DNA of 64,000 nucleotides from Leptospira wolffii serovar Khorat str. Khorat-H2 (lineage in GTDB: Bacteria > Spirochaetota > Leptospiria > Leptospirales > Leptospiraceae), in assembly GCF_000306115.2 (NCBI RefSeq), contig NZ_AKWX02000023.1, positions 508,603-572,602 on the forward strand, read 5' to 3'. Positions 18,922 through 28,147 of this stretch are shown piece after piece. The notes under the pieces are model-generated. The model did no database searches and was not told where the DNA came from. It worked only from the letters and a program-made list of their open reading frames with translations. Every line of letters begins with the position of its first letter. Position 1 is the stretch's first letter. Position numbers and translations under genes: made by a program.

Positions 18922-21138
18922 ATGGCCCAATCCCGACTTTTGCAGGTCCTGACCTGGAGGCTGGAACTGTTTACCCATACGGTTCCTGTTCCGTTCGCAG
19001 TATATTTTTCCGCAGTTACCGGTTCCCTTTATTCCCTGGAGGAATATCTATCCATGGGAGTAGCGGCTACGATAGCGGCCACGGCAATGTTGCTCGGAGC
19101 TTTTTATTTAAGGTACGTGCGTTTGAAAAAAGCCGCGTATTTGGAAGACGTTAGTTCGGTCGATCCGATATCGCTCGTCTCCGCTAAATCGATCTATATC
19201 ACTCAACCGGTTTACGAATCATTTATCATCGTGGGTAGATGGTTATTTGGTGTCCTTCTTGCTCATTGGATCGTATATCTAATTCTAGGGTATAAGCCTA
19301 ATTTGATCGCTACGATTCCGGCCCTATGCCTAGGGATTATTCCGATTTCGTTTATTAGCTATTTATTCATTACTGAATATTCGGTAAGACCAGCGTTGAA
19401 CGAGGGAAAGTTCAGGGAGGTCGAGGCTAAGACTAGATTATTCTTTCCTTATTCCAAGCGACTTTTGGTGGTCGTGATGGCGATGATCTCCATGCCTTTC
19501 AGTCTTTTAGGGTATATGCTCTATGCTACGGTGGACGGGAGAATACGTTTGGAAAATCCACTTTTGCATTTGGGAATCATGGCTCTTCTTTTTTCCGTGC
19601 CCCTGGTGTTTACAGCTTGGATAGTGACCGAAGCGATCCGCAGTCGCCTGTCCTCCGTAACGGGTTTTTTGGAGGAAGTGGGAGAAGGGAACTTCGATCT
19701 GAAGATTTTGCCTTCTTCTTTGGACGAATTCGGTAAGCAAGAAGCGAGGATCGGCAGAGTAGTCGAAAGACTGAAAGGATTATATGAAGAAATCCAGATG
19801 CTAAACGAAGGGCTGGAATCCAAAGTCGCGGAAAGAACCAGGCAATTGCAGGATACAGCCGACCGATTGAGCAAAAGCCTAGACGAGATTCAAGCTTTGA
19901 AATTGGGTCAAGACGGAGATTATTTTTTAACTTCTCTTCTGACGGAACCGTTGCATTCCATATACTTGCAAGATTCGGAATATTCTATACGTTCTATCAC
20001 GGTTCAGAAGAAGAAATTCCATTATAAACAGAAGGAAAGGCAGATAGGCGGGGATATTTCTATCGCGCATTCTATCCGGCTAAGAGGTAAATCGTATCTC
20101 GCCTTTGTGAATGCGGATGCTATGGGAAAATCCCTACAAGGAGCGGTAGGTGCGATCATTCTGGGGTCTATTTCTCGCTCGATGATCGAAAGGACTCCCG
20201 CTTTATATCGCAATGTGTGGCCGGAAAGATGGCTCAAAAATTGGTTTTTGGAACTCCAGAAAGTTTTCGAAGCATTCGACGGATCCCTAATGGCTTCCGC
20301 CGTATTGGGTCTCATCGACGAGGCACGGGGAGTCTTGTACTATATCAATTGCGAGCACCCGTCTCCGGTTCTCTACCGAGACGGAGTCGCGTCCTTTCTG
20401 GAGCCGAAGGAGAAATATTTTAAAATCGGACACTCCGGAATCGGACGCAACGTTCATATAGAATTGTTCCAATTGAAACCGGGAGACGTACTGCTTTCCG
20501 GTTCGGATGGAAGAGATGATCTTTTGATCGATTCGGAAATCGATCCGGACGATCGTAGATTTTTGGTCGTTGTGGAGAAGGCGAAGGCGGATTTGGAACT
20601 TGCCTACGAAATTCTTAGAAAGGAGGGGGAAATCACAGACGATTTATCCTTACTTAGAATAGAAGCCCCTAAAAAGTCGGGCCTCGCTTCCGAGATTCAC
20701 GTTCAGGATTCGGAGAATGACGGTCGTTCGTCTAAAACTGTTTCTCTGCAGGAATGTAGAAGATTGGCTTTGGAATACTCTTCGGGAAAAAATTACGGAA
20801 AGGCGGGAGAGTTAGGACTGAAATACCTGCAAAGGCGTCCAACGGATACGGATTTTTTGTTCGTAGTAAGTAAGTTTCTACGTAAGTCGGGAAAGATCGT
20901 GCTTTCCATAGACTTAAGCGAGAGATATAGAATGCGAAATCCTCAGGATCCGGAGAATCTTTTACATCTTGCAGAGATGTACGCATCTAAAAATCGATTA
21001 GAACGTTCCTTTCAGTTGCTTGCGGAGGCGAATACATTCTCTCCCGATCATCCTAGAGCTAAGAAATTATCGGAACTACTCGTGGAAAAAAGCCAGGCTC
21101 TTTCGGAAACCGCCGGAGATCGTAGGATGTTACGGTGA
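18922..21138 (+). CDS. Membrane SpoIIE-type (PP2C) phosphatase with HAMP and TPR tail
   Basis: A 738-residue putative serine phosphatase of the RsbU/SpoIIE type, a class that dephosphorylates anti-sigma-factor antagonists. The N-terminal half has about six hydrophobic segments (residues 20-235), then a HAMP-like segment (VGEGNFDLKILPSSLDEFG) and a coiled coil (ESKVAERTRQLQDTADRL). The phosphatase domain (about 340-570) keeps GGDIS, NADAMGKSLQGA and SDGRDD plus DDLSLLRIE. The last 120 residues look like TPR repeats (RNPQDPENLLHLAEMYASKN). No STAS or anti-sigma gene is next to it, so its partner is elsewhere. An upstream ATG at 18909 is in another frame. Confidence 0.85.
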   Translation: MAQSRLLQVLTWRLELFTHTVPVPFAVYFSAVTGSLYSLEEYLSMGVAATIAATAMLLGAFYLRYVRLKKAAYLEDVSSVDPISLVSAKSIYITQPVYESFIIVGRWLFGVLLAHWIVYLILGYKPNLIATIPALCLGIIPISFISYLFITEYSVRPALNEGKFREVEAKTRLFFPYSKRLLVVVMAMISMPFSLLGYMLYATVDGRIRLENPLLHLGIMALLFSVPLVFTAWIVTEAIRSRLSSVTGFLEEVGEGNFDLKILPSSLDEFGKQEARIGRVVERLKGLYEEIQMLNEGLESKVAERTRQLQDTADRLSKSLDEIQALKLGQDGDYFLTSLLTEPLHSIYLQDSEYSIRSITVQKKKFHYKQKERQIGGDISIAHSIRLRGKSYLAFVNADAMGKSLQGAVGAIILGSISRSMIERTPALYRNVWPERWLKNWFLELQKVFEAFDGSLMASAVLGLIDEARGVLYYINCEHPSPVLYRDGVASFLEPKEKYFKIGHSGIGRNVHIELFQLKPGDVLLSGSDGRDDLLIDSEIDPDDRRFLVVVEKAKADLELAYEILRKEGEITDDLSLLRIEAPKKSGLASEIHVQDSENDGRSSKTVSLQECRRLALEYSSGKNYGKAGELGLKYLQRRPTDTDFLFVVSKFLRKSGKIVLSIDLSERYRMRNPQDPENLLHLAEMYASKNRLERSFQLLAEANTFSPDHPRAKKLSELLVEKSQALSETAGDRRMLR

Positions 21139-21154
21139 GGCAAGAGATTGTCCG

Positions 21155-21991
21155 TTAGTTTGCAGTGTCGGGCATGGTTTGGATTGTTCGAATGGCTCGG
21201 AAAACGAAGTAAACATGCGGGACAGAGAAGAGGAAACCGACTAACAATAAAATTACGGTGCTTACGATATCCGGTCTTTCCCAATCCTTATCTATAACGG
21301 GAAGATCGGAAATATCACTATCCGGAACCGACTCTTGCAGTGATTGGAAGATTTTTTCTGAATATAGATCCTTCGCCTTTTTCTGTAAGAAACCGGCAAT
21401 TTTAGGTTCGATGCGAGGAGAATCCGGAATGTCTTCTGCCCGAGAGAATTCCTTTGTCATCACAATGAAGCTCGGTTTAGGACTATTTTCACTCCTCTCT
21501 TTTAAGGCCTTTAGTTCGCTTTCGGGAAAAGCCAAATAATAAGCGGAATCAATCTTTTGATTCAATTTGTTTCCGCTTTCTTTTTCGATCTTTTCCCTTT
21601 CTCTCTCATTATATGTCAATACAGAATAATGTCTTCCCCCGTTGATGTGACTCTCCACGGACACGAAGCGATTGTCTTGTGAGGAATCGAAATCGATATT
21701 TGTGGCTGACAATCGGTCGGGATGTTTTTGGGTGAGCATGAGATCTTTCAGATTGAAAGTCCCGAATATGCCCGCCAGATAACAGAACATAAATATATTG
21801 GACCAGAATGCGAATTTCAGATACTTCCATTTTTGGATGAAGTTGAGAATTGCAAACGGAGTCAATTGAACGAATACTCTCCAGGCTGCGATCTTGCTCA
21901 CGGTAATAAGCGGTAAAAGAAAACTGACGATGAGGGCGAGTATAAAACATATTATGAATAAGATATTTAGAATGTTTGCCATCGTATACAC
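21155..21991 (-). CDS. Hypothetical membrane protein, tandem paralogue A
   Basis: A 278-residue protein not recognised as any known family. N-terminal hydrophobic segments (about residues 5-30 and 38-80) hold a WRVFVQLTPFAILNFIQKW motif; a soluble middle domain (90-240) has HINGGRHYSV, AYYLAFPESEL, PKPSFIVMTKEF and ISDLPVI; a final hydrophobic segment (about 248-270) ends near the C-terminus. It is a clear paralogue of the protein encoded at 22087-22962 (shared WRV-QLTPF, NGG-HSV, YYLAF, KPSFIV, ISxLPV). With the lipoprotein gene upstream it forms a minus-strand group, 95 bp separating the two paralogues. Confidence 0.6.
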   Translation of the reverse strand: MYTMANILNILFIICFILALIVSFLLPLITVSKIAAWRVFVQLTPFAILNFIQKWKYLKFAFWSNIFMFCYLAGIFGTFNLKDLMLTQKHPDRLSATNIDFDSSQDNRFVSVESHINGGRHYSVLTYNEREREKIEKESGNKLNQKIDSAYYLAFPESELKALKERSENSPKPSFIVMTKEFSRAEDIPDSPRIEPKIAGFLQKKAKDLYSEKIFQSLQESVPDSDISDLPVIDKDWERPDIVSTVILLLVGFLFSVPHVYFVFRAIRTIQTMPDTAN

Positions 21992-22086
21992 AATAAGGAT
22001 CCATTGTTCGCCGCTACTTAACGAAAAGTAAATTCTTTTAATGTTAAAAAGTCGGACTCTCTATGACTATGGGGGATCCCATGGAG

Positions 22087-22962
22087 TTAGGGTAAGGGTT
22101 CCTGATCGCGCGGATTTTTCGAAGAAGATTTCTTTCGGTAGGTGGAGTCGACGGCTGCAAAGGATTTCCATGTGGAGAATATGTTGAGAGGCGCAAATAA
22201 GCAGCCGATACAGAACAAAAATATGGAGAAATCGAAAGTAGGTCTTTCTTTTCCTTCCGTTAATACCGGTAAGGCGGAAATATCGTAGCGGAAGCTTTTA
22301 TCTTTCAGTAATTCATAGACATTTTGAGGGAATAAATCTTCGGCCTGTTTTTCTATAAAACCCGTAATTTCCTTCTCTCGGATCGGCAAGTCGGGTACGT
22401 CCTTATATTTACGAAAACGTTTCGTTTCCACGATAAAAGACGGCTTCGGTCCTCGGGGACTTTCCTCTGAAAAAAACGGGGACTCCTTCTCCGAAAAGGC
22501 CAGATAATAGGTTCTGCTCAGGCTTTCTTCGCTTAGATCCTCGCCTTTTTCCTTGATCGCTTTCGATTTATAAGAATTCTCCCATTCTATCACGGAATGA
22601 TCCGATCCTCCGTTTAGGAATTTTCTAACGGTGACGAGTCTATGGTCTTTCCATTTTTCGGAATCCAGATCTTCCGATTTTAGAACGATCGGAATCGCGT
22701 CGGAACGTAGATAATCCTTTAGATCGTTCGAACCGACGAATAAGGCGAAGTAACCTAAGAAGGATATTTGGGCGAGCAGGATGAATTTCAAACGATCCCA
22801 ATGTAGAATGTAATTCAAAAAGAAAAAAGGAGTTAGCTGTAATAAGACTCTCCACTTGGAAACGGAGAGTAGGATAGGAAAAGGCAAGAACGGGAAGATC
22901 GTAAAACCGATCACGATAACAAACAAACTAATATAGTTTAAGATCGTAAGCAAAATGATCAT
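22087..22962 (-). CDS. Hypothetical membrane protein, tandem paralogue B
   Basis: A 291-residue protein with the same plan as the gene to its left: hydrophobic segments around residues 5-32 and 45-80 containing WRVLLQLTPFFFLNYILHW, a soluble domain with FLNGGSDHSVIEW, TYYLAFSEKE, PKPSFIVETKRF and DISALPVL, and a C-terminal membrane segment near 250-270. Both ends being membrane-bound places the middle domain in one compartment; side not determined. It starts one base before the lipoprotein stop (ATG at 22962, lipoprotein ends 22964), so the two are translationally close. Function unknown; probably a lineage-specific family. Confidence 0.6.
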   Translation of the reverse strand: MIILLTILNYISLFVIVIGFTIFPFLPFPILLSVSKWRVLLQLTPFFFLNYILHWDRLKFILLAQISFLGYFALFVGSNDLKDYLRSDAIPIVLKSEDLDSEKWKDHRLVTVRKFLNGGSDHSVIEWENSYKSKAIKEKGEDLSEESLSRTYYLAFSEKESPFFSEESPRGPKPSFIVETKRFRKYKDVPDLPIREKEITGFIEKQAEDLFPQNVYELLKDKSFRYDISALPVLTEGKERPTFDFSIFLFCIGCLFAPLNIFSTWKSFAAVDSTYRKKSSSKNPRDQEPLP

Positions 22963-22963
22963 T

Positions 22964-23626
22964 CTATATTCCTTTAAAAACGCCGAACATCGGTATCACT
23001 TTGTAAGCCAATCTTTCGTTCTTGCGGTAGACTAGAGCCTCGATACGATCCAGATTCGGTAGGATCTTTTTGATTTCTCTTAAGGGAATTCCGACTTTCG
23101 AAGATTCCAATTTAGTTTCCAGGATTTCCGCATTTCCGGCTCTTAAAACCAACACTAGGTCCCCGGAATTTTGAATCTCTTCGTTTTCGGAGAGAAGAAT
23201 GGATTCTCGATCGAAATTCTCCCCTTTAATATCGCTCAATGTTCTGAAAGGAATGGTAAGCCATTCTAATCCTGCCGCTAGGTCGGCGAACATTCCGAGC
23301 ACGTCCCGATTCCATGGCTTATCGTCTCCTTCCAGTCTTCTGTATTCGTCCGACTTGCGATATCCGTAATGGATTTTCTTGGTTTGGAAGACCTTTTGCG
23401 ATTTTAGGTTTTCCTTCTTTACGAATTCCTTAATTCTGAGTTCGAGAATTTTATCCGCGATTTCGTATTCTATCTCGACTTCGGTTCGATTTCGATCCGA
23501 AACTTTTTCCTCTAAAACCTTGGTCTCCAGGATTTCCTCCCGAATCGGGTAGACGGTGAAGCAATTCGTAAAGACGGAAGAAAGGAGAAATATTATAAAA
23601 ATAGGAAATATCTGTTTTCGAATCAT
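22964..23626 (-). CDS. Hypothetical lipoprotein
   Basis: A 220-residue protein with a signal peptide ending VFTNC, a loose spirochaetal lipobox (Cys22). The mature part is highly charged, starts with a helix-rich EEILETKVLEEKVSDRN segment, and contains IHYGYRKSDEYRRLEGDDK, a hydrophobic patch (FADLAAGLEWLTIPF) and a C-terminal domain. No known family recognised. It is the first gene of a three-gene minus-strand set with the two paralogous membrane proteins, so it may be the periplasmic or surface partner of those proteins. Confidence 0.62.
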   Translation of the reverse strand: MIRKQIFPIFIIFLLSSVFTNCFTVYPIREEILETKVLEEKVSDRNRTEVEIEYEIADKILELRIKEFVKKENLKSQKVFQTKKIHYGYRKSDEYRRLEGDDKPWNRDVLGMFADLAAGLEWLTIPFRTLSDIKGENFDRESILLSENEEIQNSGDLVLVLRAGNAEILETKLESSKVGIPLREIKKILPNLDRIEALVYRKNERLAYKVIPMFGVFKGI

Positions 23627-23649
23627 CGGAGAGGAAACGGATCGTGTCC

Positions 23650-25203
23650 TTACTGAAAAAGAGGGACGAATCCGTAAGCCGATTCGAAGGCGTCCGCTTG
23701 TTCTTCGCAGGCCCAGAGTTCTAGACTCTTCTCATAACCGGACTTGGAGATTAGGCTGAATATTGCCTGGTTTTTGCGGACCTGGCATTTCACGGTTTCG
23801 ATCAATCCTTGGCGGTTCCGATTGCAGGCGCTTGCTATTCTTAGGATTCCGGAAAGTCTTTGCACGATTTCCTGTTCCCTGCTTCCTATTCTCTGGAATT
23901 CTCGGTGTTTGGATTTGGGAGCGCTTTTCCTGTGATACCTGGCAGTGAGTGCGATGATTTCTATTTCTCCCCAGGTGAATCCCAGCATCGCCTCGGAATT
24001 TCGGATCAGATAATAGCTATGTTTATGGTATGCGGAATGGGAGATAAATAATCCTACCTCGTGTAAAAGAGCCGAGGCTTCCAGGTATTCCCTTTCTTCC
24101 TTTCCTAAACGATGGATAGGTTGCAATTGGTCGAAGATATCCAAGGCGAGTTTTGCCACATGCCTTGCATATTCTTCGTCCCTCGTAAAAGACACCAGGA
24201 GATTGTGGATGGATTTTTGACGGATATCGTCCAGATGCTTGGATTGGGTAAGATCTTGGAAATGTTCCCATTTTCGTATCGTATCGTATATGATTCCTTC
24301 TCGAAGAGCCAGTTCCGAAACGGTCAGATCGGGAAGCTCCAATTGCTGGAAGAGCTCGTCCAGGATAAGGACTCCTCCTACGATGATGTCCGAACGTTTG
24401 GAATCGAAGCCGGGGATCTTACTTCTCTTCTTATTATTATCCGAATCCAGGATCAGGTTTTTGGCCTTTCTGAATTCGGAGGCGCTAAAGGTAAAATGGT
24501 TTAGAGGACCTTCTTCCACTTCACCTTCGAAAGCCCGGATGATTCCCGCCGTGGCCTGAACTGTTCCCGAGGACCCCACCACAACTTCGGGTCTTAGATC
24601 CCGAATGACTTTACGGAAGGGAAGTAACATTTCCTCTACATACAGTTTGCATTTTCTCACTTGGGAAGAATCTAACGGATCCGATTTCAGAAACTTTTCC
24701 GTGAGTCGAATGGCTCCCAATTTGAAGCTTTTGGAGAATAGTATATCCCCTCTGTATCCTACCAGAACTTCGGTGCTACCTCCGCCTATATCTATGAGTA
24801 GGATCTTTTTATCGAAGACTGGAAGGCCTTGTAGGACTCCGAAATAGATAAGCCTTGCCTCTTCGTAACCGCTGATTACGTCGATTTTGATGCCTGCTTC
24901 TTTCCAGGCGGCCTCCTGAAAAGCGACTCTATTGGAGGCTTCTCTCATAGCGGAAGTGGCTACGGCTCTGATTTCGGCCTTTGCATTGTCCGCGAGCATC
25001 TTGAATCGCTTCAGGCATTCTATGGCGCGCCTGAATGCGGGAGGGTCGATTTCTCCTCCTTCTTCTAAACCGCTGCCGAGACGAACGTTCTCCTTTTCTC
25101 TGGCTATCGCCTCGAAGGTTCCGTTTTCACGAACCCTGACAATGATCATATGAAAGGAATTCGTACCGAGATCGATGGCTGCTAAGGTGTTTTCCCGGAC
25201 CAT
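23650..25203 (-). CDS. ppx: Ppx/GppA family exopolyphosphatase
   Basis: A 517-residue member of the actin-like Ppx/GppA phosphatases, which release phosphate from polyphosphate chains or hydrolyse pppGpp. N-terminal [13 protein letters not shown] (phosphate loop 1), [15 protein letters not shown] (loop 2) and VGSSGTVQA are present, and the C-terminal HD-like helical domain follows (about 315-510, with [20 protein letters not shown]). Length matches long Ppx rather than short Ppx1. It lies 24 bp upstream of nothing on its own strand except the lipoprotein gene that follows, and is divergent from mreB with a 190-bp shared upstream region. Confidence 0.88.
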   Translation of the reverse strand: MVRENTLAAIDLGTNSFHMIIVRVRENGTFEAIAREKENVRLGSGLEEGGEIDPPAFRRAIECLKRFKMLADNAKAEIRAVATSAMREASNRVAFQEAAWKEAGIKIDVISGYEEARLIYFGVLQGLPVFDKKILLIDIGGGSTEVLVGYRGDILFSKSFKLGAIRLTEKFLKSDPLDSSQVRKCKLYVEEMLLPFRKVIRDLRPEVVVGSSGTVQATAGIIRAFEGEVEEGPLNHFTFSASEFRKAKNLILDSDNNKKRSKIPGFDSKRSDIIVGGVLILDELFQQLELPDLTVSELALREGIIYDTIRKWEHFQDLTQSKHLDDIRQKSIHNLLVSFTRDEEYARHVAKLALDIFDQLQPIHRLGKEEREYLEASALLHEVGLFISHSAYHKHSYYLIRNSEAMLGFTWGEIEIIALTARYHRKSAPKSKHREFQRIGSREQEIVQRLSGILRIASACNRNRQGLIETVKCQVRKNQAIFSLISKSGYEKSLELWACEEQADAFESAYGFVPLFQ

Positions 25204-25270
25204 AAGATCCCCAAGTTTCTTCGGGTCGGGACAGCTTCCAATTTGTTTTTCGTTTTTTTCGTTTTGGAAT

Positions 25271-25357
25271 TGCCCGCAAGGATCGGGCAGGAAATATTGA
25301 ATCGGATCGGCGACTGGAAAATCCTCGGGATTTTCCGGATTTGTGCAGATAATATAA
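25271..25357 (+). promoter_or_regulatory. Divergent ppx / mreB control region
   Basis: The 190 bp between the ppx start and the mreB start hold a stem-loop TGCCCG/CGGGCA (25271-25289) and an AT-rich -10-like GATAATAT (about 25347-25354) preceded by TGTGCA, which would fit an extended -10 promoter for mreB with a leader of about 40 bases. No convincing -35. Assignment is tentative. Confidence 0.3.
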
Positions 25358-25393
25358 AGAGATCAGCCGCTATTTGGCAAGCAAAGGACAGTA

Positions 25394-26416
25394 ATGATAT
25401 TCGATAAGCTCTACGGACTATTTTCCAACGATATGGGAATCGACCTCGGAACCGCAAACACTCTCGTCCACGTAAAAGGTCAAGGGATTGTGCTCTCTGA
25501 GCCTTCCGTAGTGGCGGTCCATGCAGCCACCGGAAAGGTCCTTGCGGTAGGCCAGGAGGCCAAGAGAATGTTGGGTCGTACTCCCGGCGAAATCGTGGCA
25601 ATTCGACCCATGAAAGACGGTGTGATCGCCGACTTCGAAACTGTCGAAAAAATGATCCGTTATTTCATAGCTAAAGTCCATAACCGGACCACTTTCGTTA
25701 AGCCTAGAATCGTGATCGGAGTTCCTTCCGGGATTACCGAGGTGGAAAGAAGGGCGGTAAGAGAATCCGCCGAGCAGGCAGGAGCGAGAGAAATTTTCCT
25801 TATCGACGAGGCCTTAGCAGCCGCGATCGGAGCGAATATCCCGATCAACGAACCGGCGGGAAATATGATCGTGGATATAGGCGGTGGAACCACCGAGATC
25901 GCGGTTATTTCACTGGGAGGGATGGTGATTGCAGAATCCATCCGGACCGGAGGGGACGAGTTCGACGACGCAATCATCAAATATCTCAGGAACCAATACA
26001 ACCTGGTCGTAGGGGAAAGAACCGCTGAAGATATCAAGCTTACGATCGGAAACGCTTACCCGGAAAAGAAAACCGAGACCATGGAAGTCAAGGGACGGGA
26101 TGCGATCTCCGGACTTCCTAGAACTTTGGAACTGGAATCCAACGAAATCCGTAAGGCTCTAAAGGAACCGACGGACGAAATTCTGGACGGAATCAAGAGA
26201 GTATTGGAAAGAACTCCTCCGGAACTCGCTTCCGATATCGTAGAGAGAGGAATCGTTCTGACGGGAGGAGGTTGCCTTCTTCGTGGACTGGAAACCTATC
26301 TTTCCAAGGAGACGGGAGTTCCCGTTTTCAGAGCGGAAAACCCTTTGACCTGTGTGGTTTTAGGAACCGGAAAATTCCTGGACGAAGTAAAATACCTGAA
26401 GCCCGGAATTCGTTAA
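25394..26416 (+). CDS. mreB: Rod shape-determining protein MreB
   Basis: Bacterial actin that organises lateral cell-wall synthesis. A 340-residue protein with [12 protein letters not shown] (phosphate 1), [19 protein letters not shown] block, [30 protein letters not shown] (phosphate 2) and [10 protein letters not shown] (adenosine). Length and motifs are canonical. The start ATG follows AAGGACAGTA. It heads the rod-shape set mreB-mreC-mreD-mrdA-rodA; a 121-bp gap with an inverted repeat separates it from mreC, whereas all later genes touch or overlap. Confidence 0.98.
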   Translation: MIFDKLYGLFSNDMGIDLGTANTLVHVKGQGIVLSEPSVVAVHAATGKVLAVGQEAKRMLGRTPGEIVAIRPMKDGVIADFETVEKMIRYFIAKVHNRTTFVKPRIVIGVPSGITEVERRAVRESAEQAGAREIFLIDEALAAAIGANIPINEPAGNMIVDIGGGTTEIAVISLGGMVIAESIRTGGDEFDDAIIKYLRNQYNLVVGERTAEDIKLTIGNAYPEKKTETMEVKGRDAISGLPRTLELESNEIRKALKEPTDEILDGIKRVLERTPPELASDIVERGIVLTGGGCLLRGLETYLSKETGVPVFRAENPLTCVVLGTGKFLDEVKYLKPGIR

Positions 26417-26449
26417 TCGGAATCGGTCGAACCCGGAAGGCGAGATCGG

Positions 26450-26498
26450 TAAGCGCCGAATTTCCCTTCCGGAACATGAAAGTAGAATTTGGCGCTTA
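26450..26498 (+). repeat. Inverted repeat between mreB and mreC
   Basis: Arms at 26450-26463 (TAAGCGCCGAATTT) and 26485-26498 (GAATTTGGCGCTTA) pair with one interior mismatch around a 21-base loop. No U-run follows, so it is not a standard terminator; it could stabilise the mreB 3' end or lower read-through so that MreB is made in excess over the membrane components. Confidence 0.5.
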
Positions 26499-26537
26499 GT
26501 AAAAGATCCGCTCACTAACCACTGAACCCTAAACGCT

Positions 26538-27644
26538 ATGCTCTGGATCCAAGTTAATAAAAGCAAAGAAACCGTTTCCCTCGTTTTTTGCGTAGTATTC
26601 TCTCTTCTGTCTTTGACGTTCAAAAGTAACGTTCTCGTGAGAGGTATCGCAAGTTTCCAAAGAGTGGGGGATAGCGTATCCGGATCCATCGACGGAGTGG
26701 GCTCCTTCTTCAAGGGCGCTTATACCAAATTAGAATCCTTCGAAGCGGTTCGCCAGGAAAGAGACGCATGCGTTTCCGCCATAGACGAATACAAACTTCT
26801 TCCCCAGGACGTGGAAAGACTTACCCGGGAAAACGATAATCTCCGTAGAGAACTGAAGTTCAACACTCTGCAAAAGTATCCTACGGTGAAGGCCGAGGTA
26901 TTATCCGTTCGTCTCAATTCCATTTATAGAACCATTATCATAGACAAAGGTTCCGAAGCGGGAATCAAACCTTATATGCCCGTGACCGCTAGAGCGGTGA
27001 ATCAAAAGGGAGAGATTATAGAGGCGCTTGTCGGAAAAGTGATCGCGGTAACCGGGGGGTCCGCCGTGGTCCAACCTCTCATCAATTCGAATTTCAATAT
27101 GGGGGTCGCCATTCCGGACAGTAATCTTTGGGCGTCCTTGTCCGGAAACTCTGGAAGAGGAACCGAAGCTCTCATGAATTATATCGATAGCGGTATCATC
27201 ATCGATCCTAGGATCTTCGGAGATTATCCGATGGGTCCTTCCGAGATGATCCAGTATACCGGCTCTTTGAGTAAGATAGGGAAGACCGTGTTCAGCTCCG
27301 GTTCTTCCGGGATCTATCCGAACGGAATCCCGGTGGGAATCATTACGGAAGAAGGACCGAGAAACGGAAGTTTCAAAACCGCCTTCCTGAAGCCTTTCGT
27401 ACGTTTCGATATGCTGGAGTCCGTCACCATTCTAATGAAACTTCCGGAAAAATGGGCGGAGACTTGGCCGGAAGGGCAGAATATCAATATTGAGAATCCG
27501 TACTTCGGAGAATTAAATTATCCTAAAGAAGATCGTGAGCCCAAGAATGCGAATCCGGGAGCCGGAGTGAAACCTCCGGAAGGACAAAAACCCGTGAAAC
27601 CTAAGCCCGAGGGTGGAGCCGGATTCGAAGAGGAAACGAACTGA
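26538..27644 (+). CDS. mreC: Rod shape-determining protein MreC
   Basis: Periplasmic scaffold of the elongation machinery, anchored by one N-terminal membrane segment (about residues 10-30). A short coiled coil ([17 protein letters not shown], about 95-112) leads to the double beta-barrel domain with [20 protein letters not shown] and the late [14 protein letters not shown] motif. The 368 residues include a proline/lysine/glycine-rich tail of about 45 residues ([16 protein letters not shown]) beyond the conserved domain. mreD begins on the last base of its stop codon. Confidence 0.94.
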   Translation: MLWIQVNKSKETVSLVFCVVFSLLSLTFKSNVLVRGIASFQRVGDSVSGSIDGVGSFFKGAYTKLESFEAVRQERDACVSAIDEYKLLPQDVERLTRENDNLRRELKFNTLQKYPTVKAEVLSVRLNSIYRTIIIDKGSEAGIKPYMPVTARAVNQKGEIIEALVGKVIAVTGGSAVVQPLINSNFNMGVAIPDSNLWASLSGNSGRGTEALMNYIDSGIIIDPRIFGDYPMGPSEMIQYTGSLSKIGKTVFSSGSSGIYPNGIPVGIITEEGPRNGSFKTAFLKPFVRFDMLESVTILMKLPEKWAETWPEGQNINIENPYFGELNYPKEDREPKNANPGAGVKPPEGQKPVKPKPEGGAGFEEETN

Positions 27645-28147
27645 TGATCTTAGAATACGTAGTCATCGGAGCGGGGATCTTCATCGCACATTTCTTGAAC
27701 GGAACCAACACCTTCGAGATTTCCGGATTCAAGCCGGACTTTATGGTTCTATTCGTTCTATTCTTCGCGCTTAGAAAAGGGGCAATGGCGGGAATTTGGA
27801 TAGGATTCTTCGGAGGATTACTTTCCGATTCCGGACTAGGCGGAGAAATCGTAGGGGAAGTTGTGACCTATAAGATCGGCCTCCACTCCTTGACCTTCTG
27901 CGTTATGGGGTATATCGTAGGAAGATTCGCAAGACCCGCGTATCATGAAAATCAGATCTCCATCATGCTTTACGCTTTGGCAGTGACGTTGGTGTCCAGA
28001 ATAGCGGCGTATTATCTATTTACGTTATTCTTCCATGAAAATTTAAATTACTCTATTTTTAGTACGTCTTTATTCAACGCTTTGATCGCTCCGGTATTCT
28101 TCTGGATACTCGGAAAACTCTATCGCCTGGAGCAGGCGGAGGCGTAA
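27644..28147 (+). CDS. mreD: Rod shape-determining protein MreD
   Basis: A 167-residue integral membrane protein with about five hydrophobic segments, in the position and size of MreD, which bridges MreC and the PBP2-RodA pair. Sequence conservation of MreD is always low; here [18 protein letters not shown] and [14 protein letters not shown] match the family pattern (PDL near the first loop, G-x-G-L-D/S in the second). It overlaps the mreC stop by one base, and the PBP2 gene starts directly after its stop. Confidence 0.9.
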   Translation: MILEYVVIGAGIFIAHFLNGTNTFEISGFKPDFMVLFVLFFALRKGAMAGIWIGFFGGLLSDSGLGGEIVGEVVTYKIGLHSLTFCVMGYIVGRFARPAYHENQISIMLYALAVTLVSRIAAYYLFTLFFHENLNYSIFSTSLFNALIAPVFFWILGKLYRLEQAEA

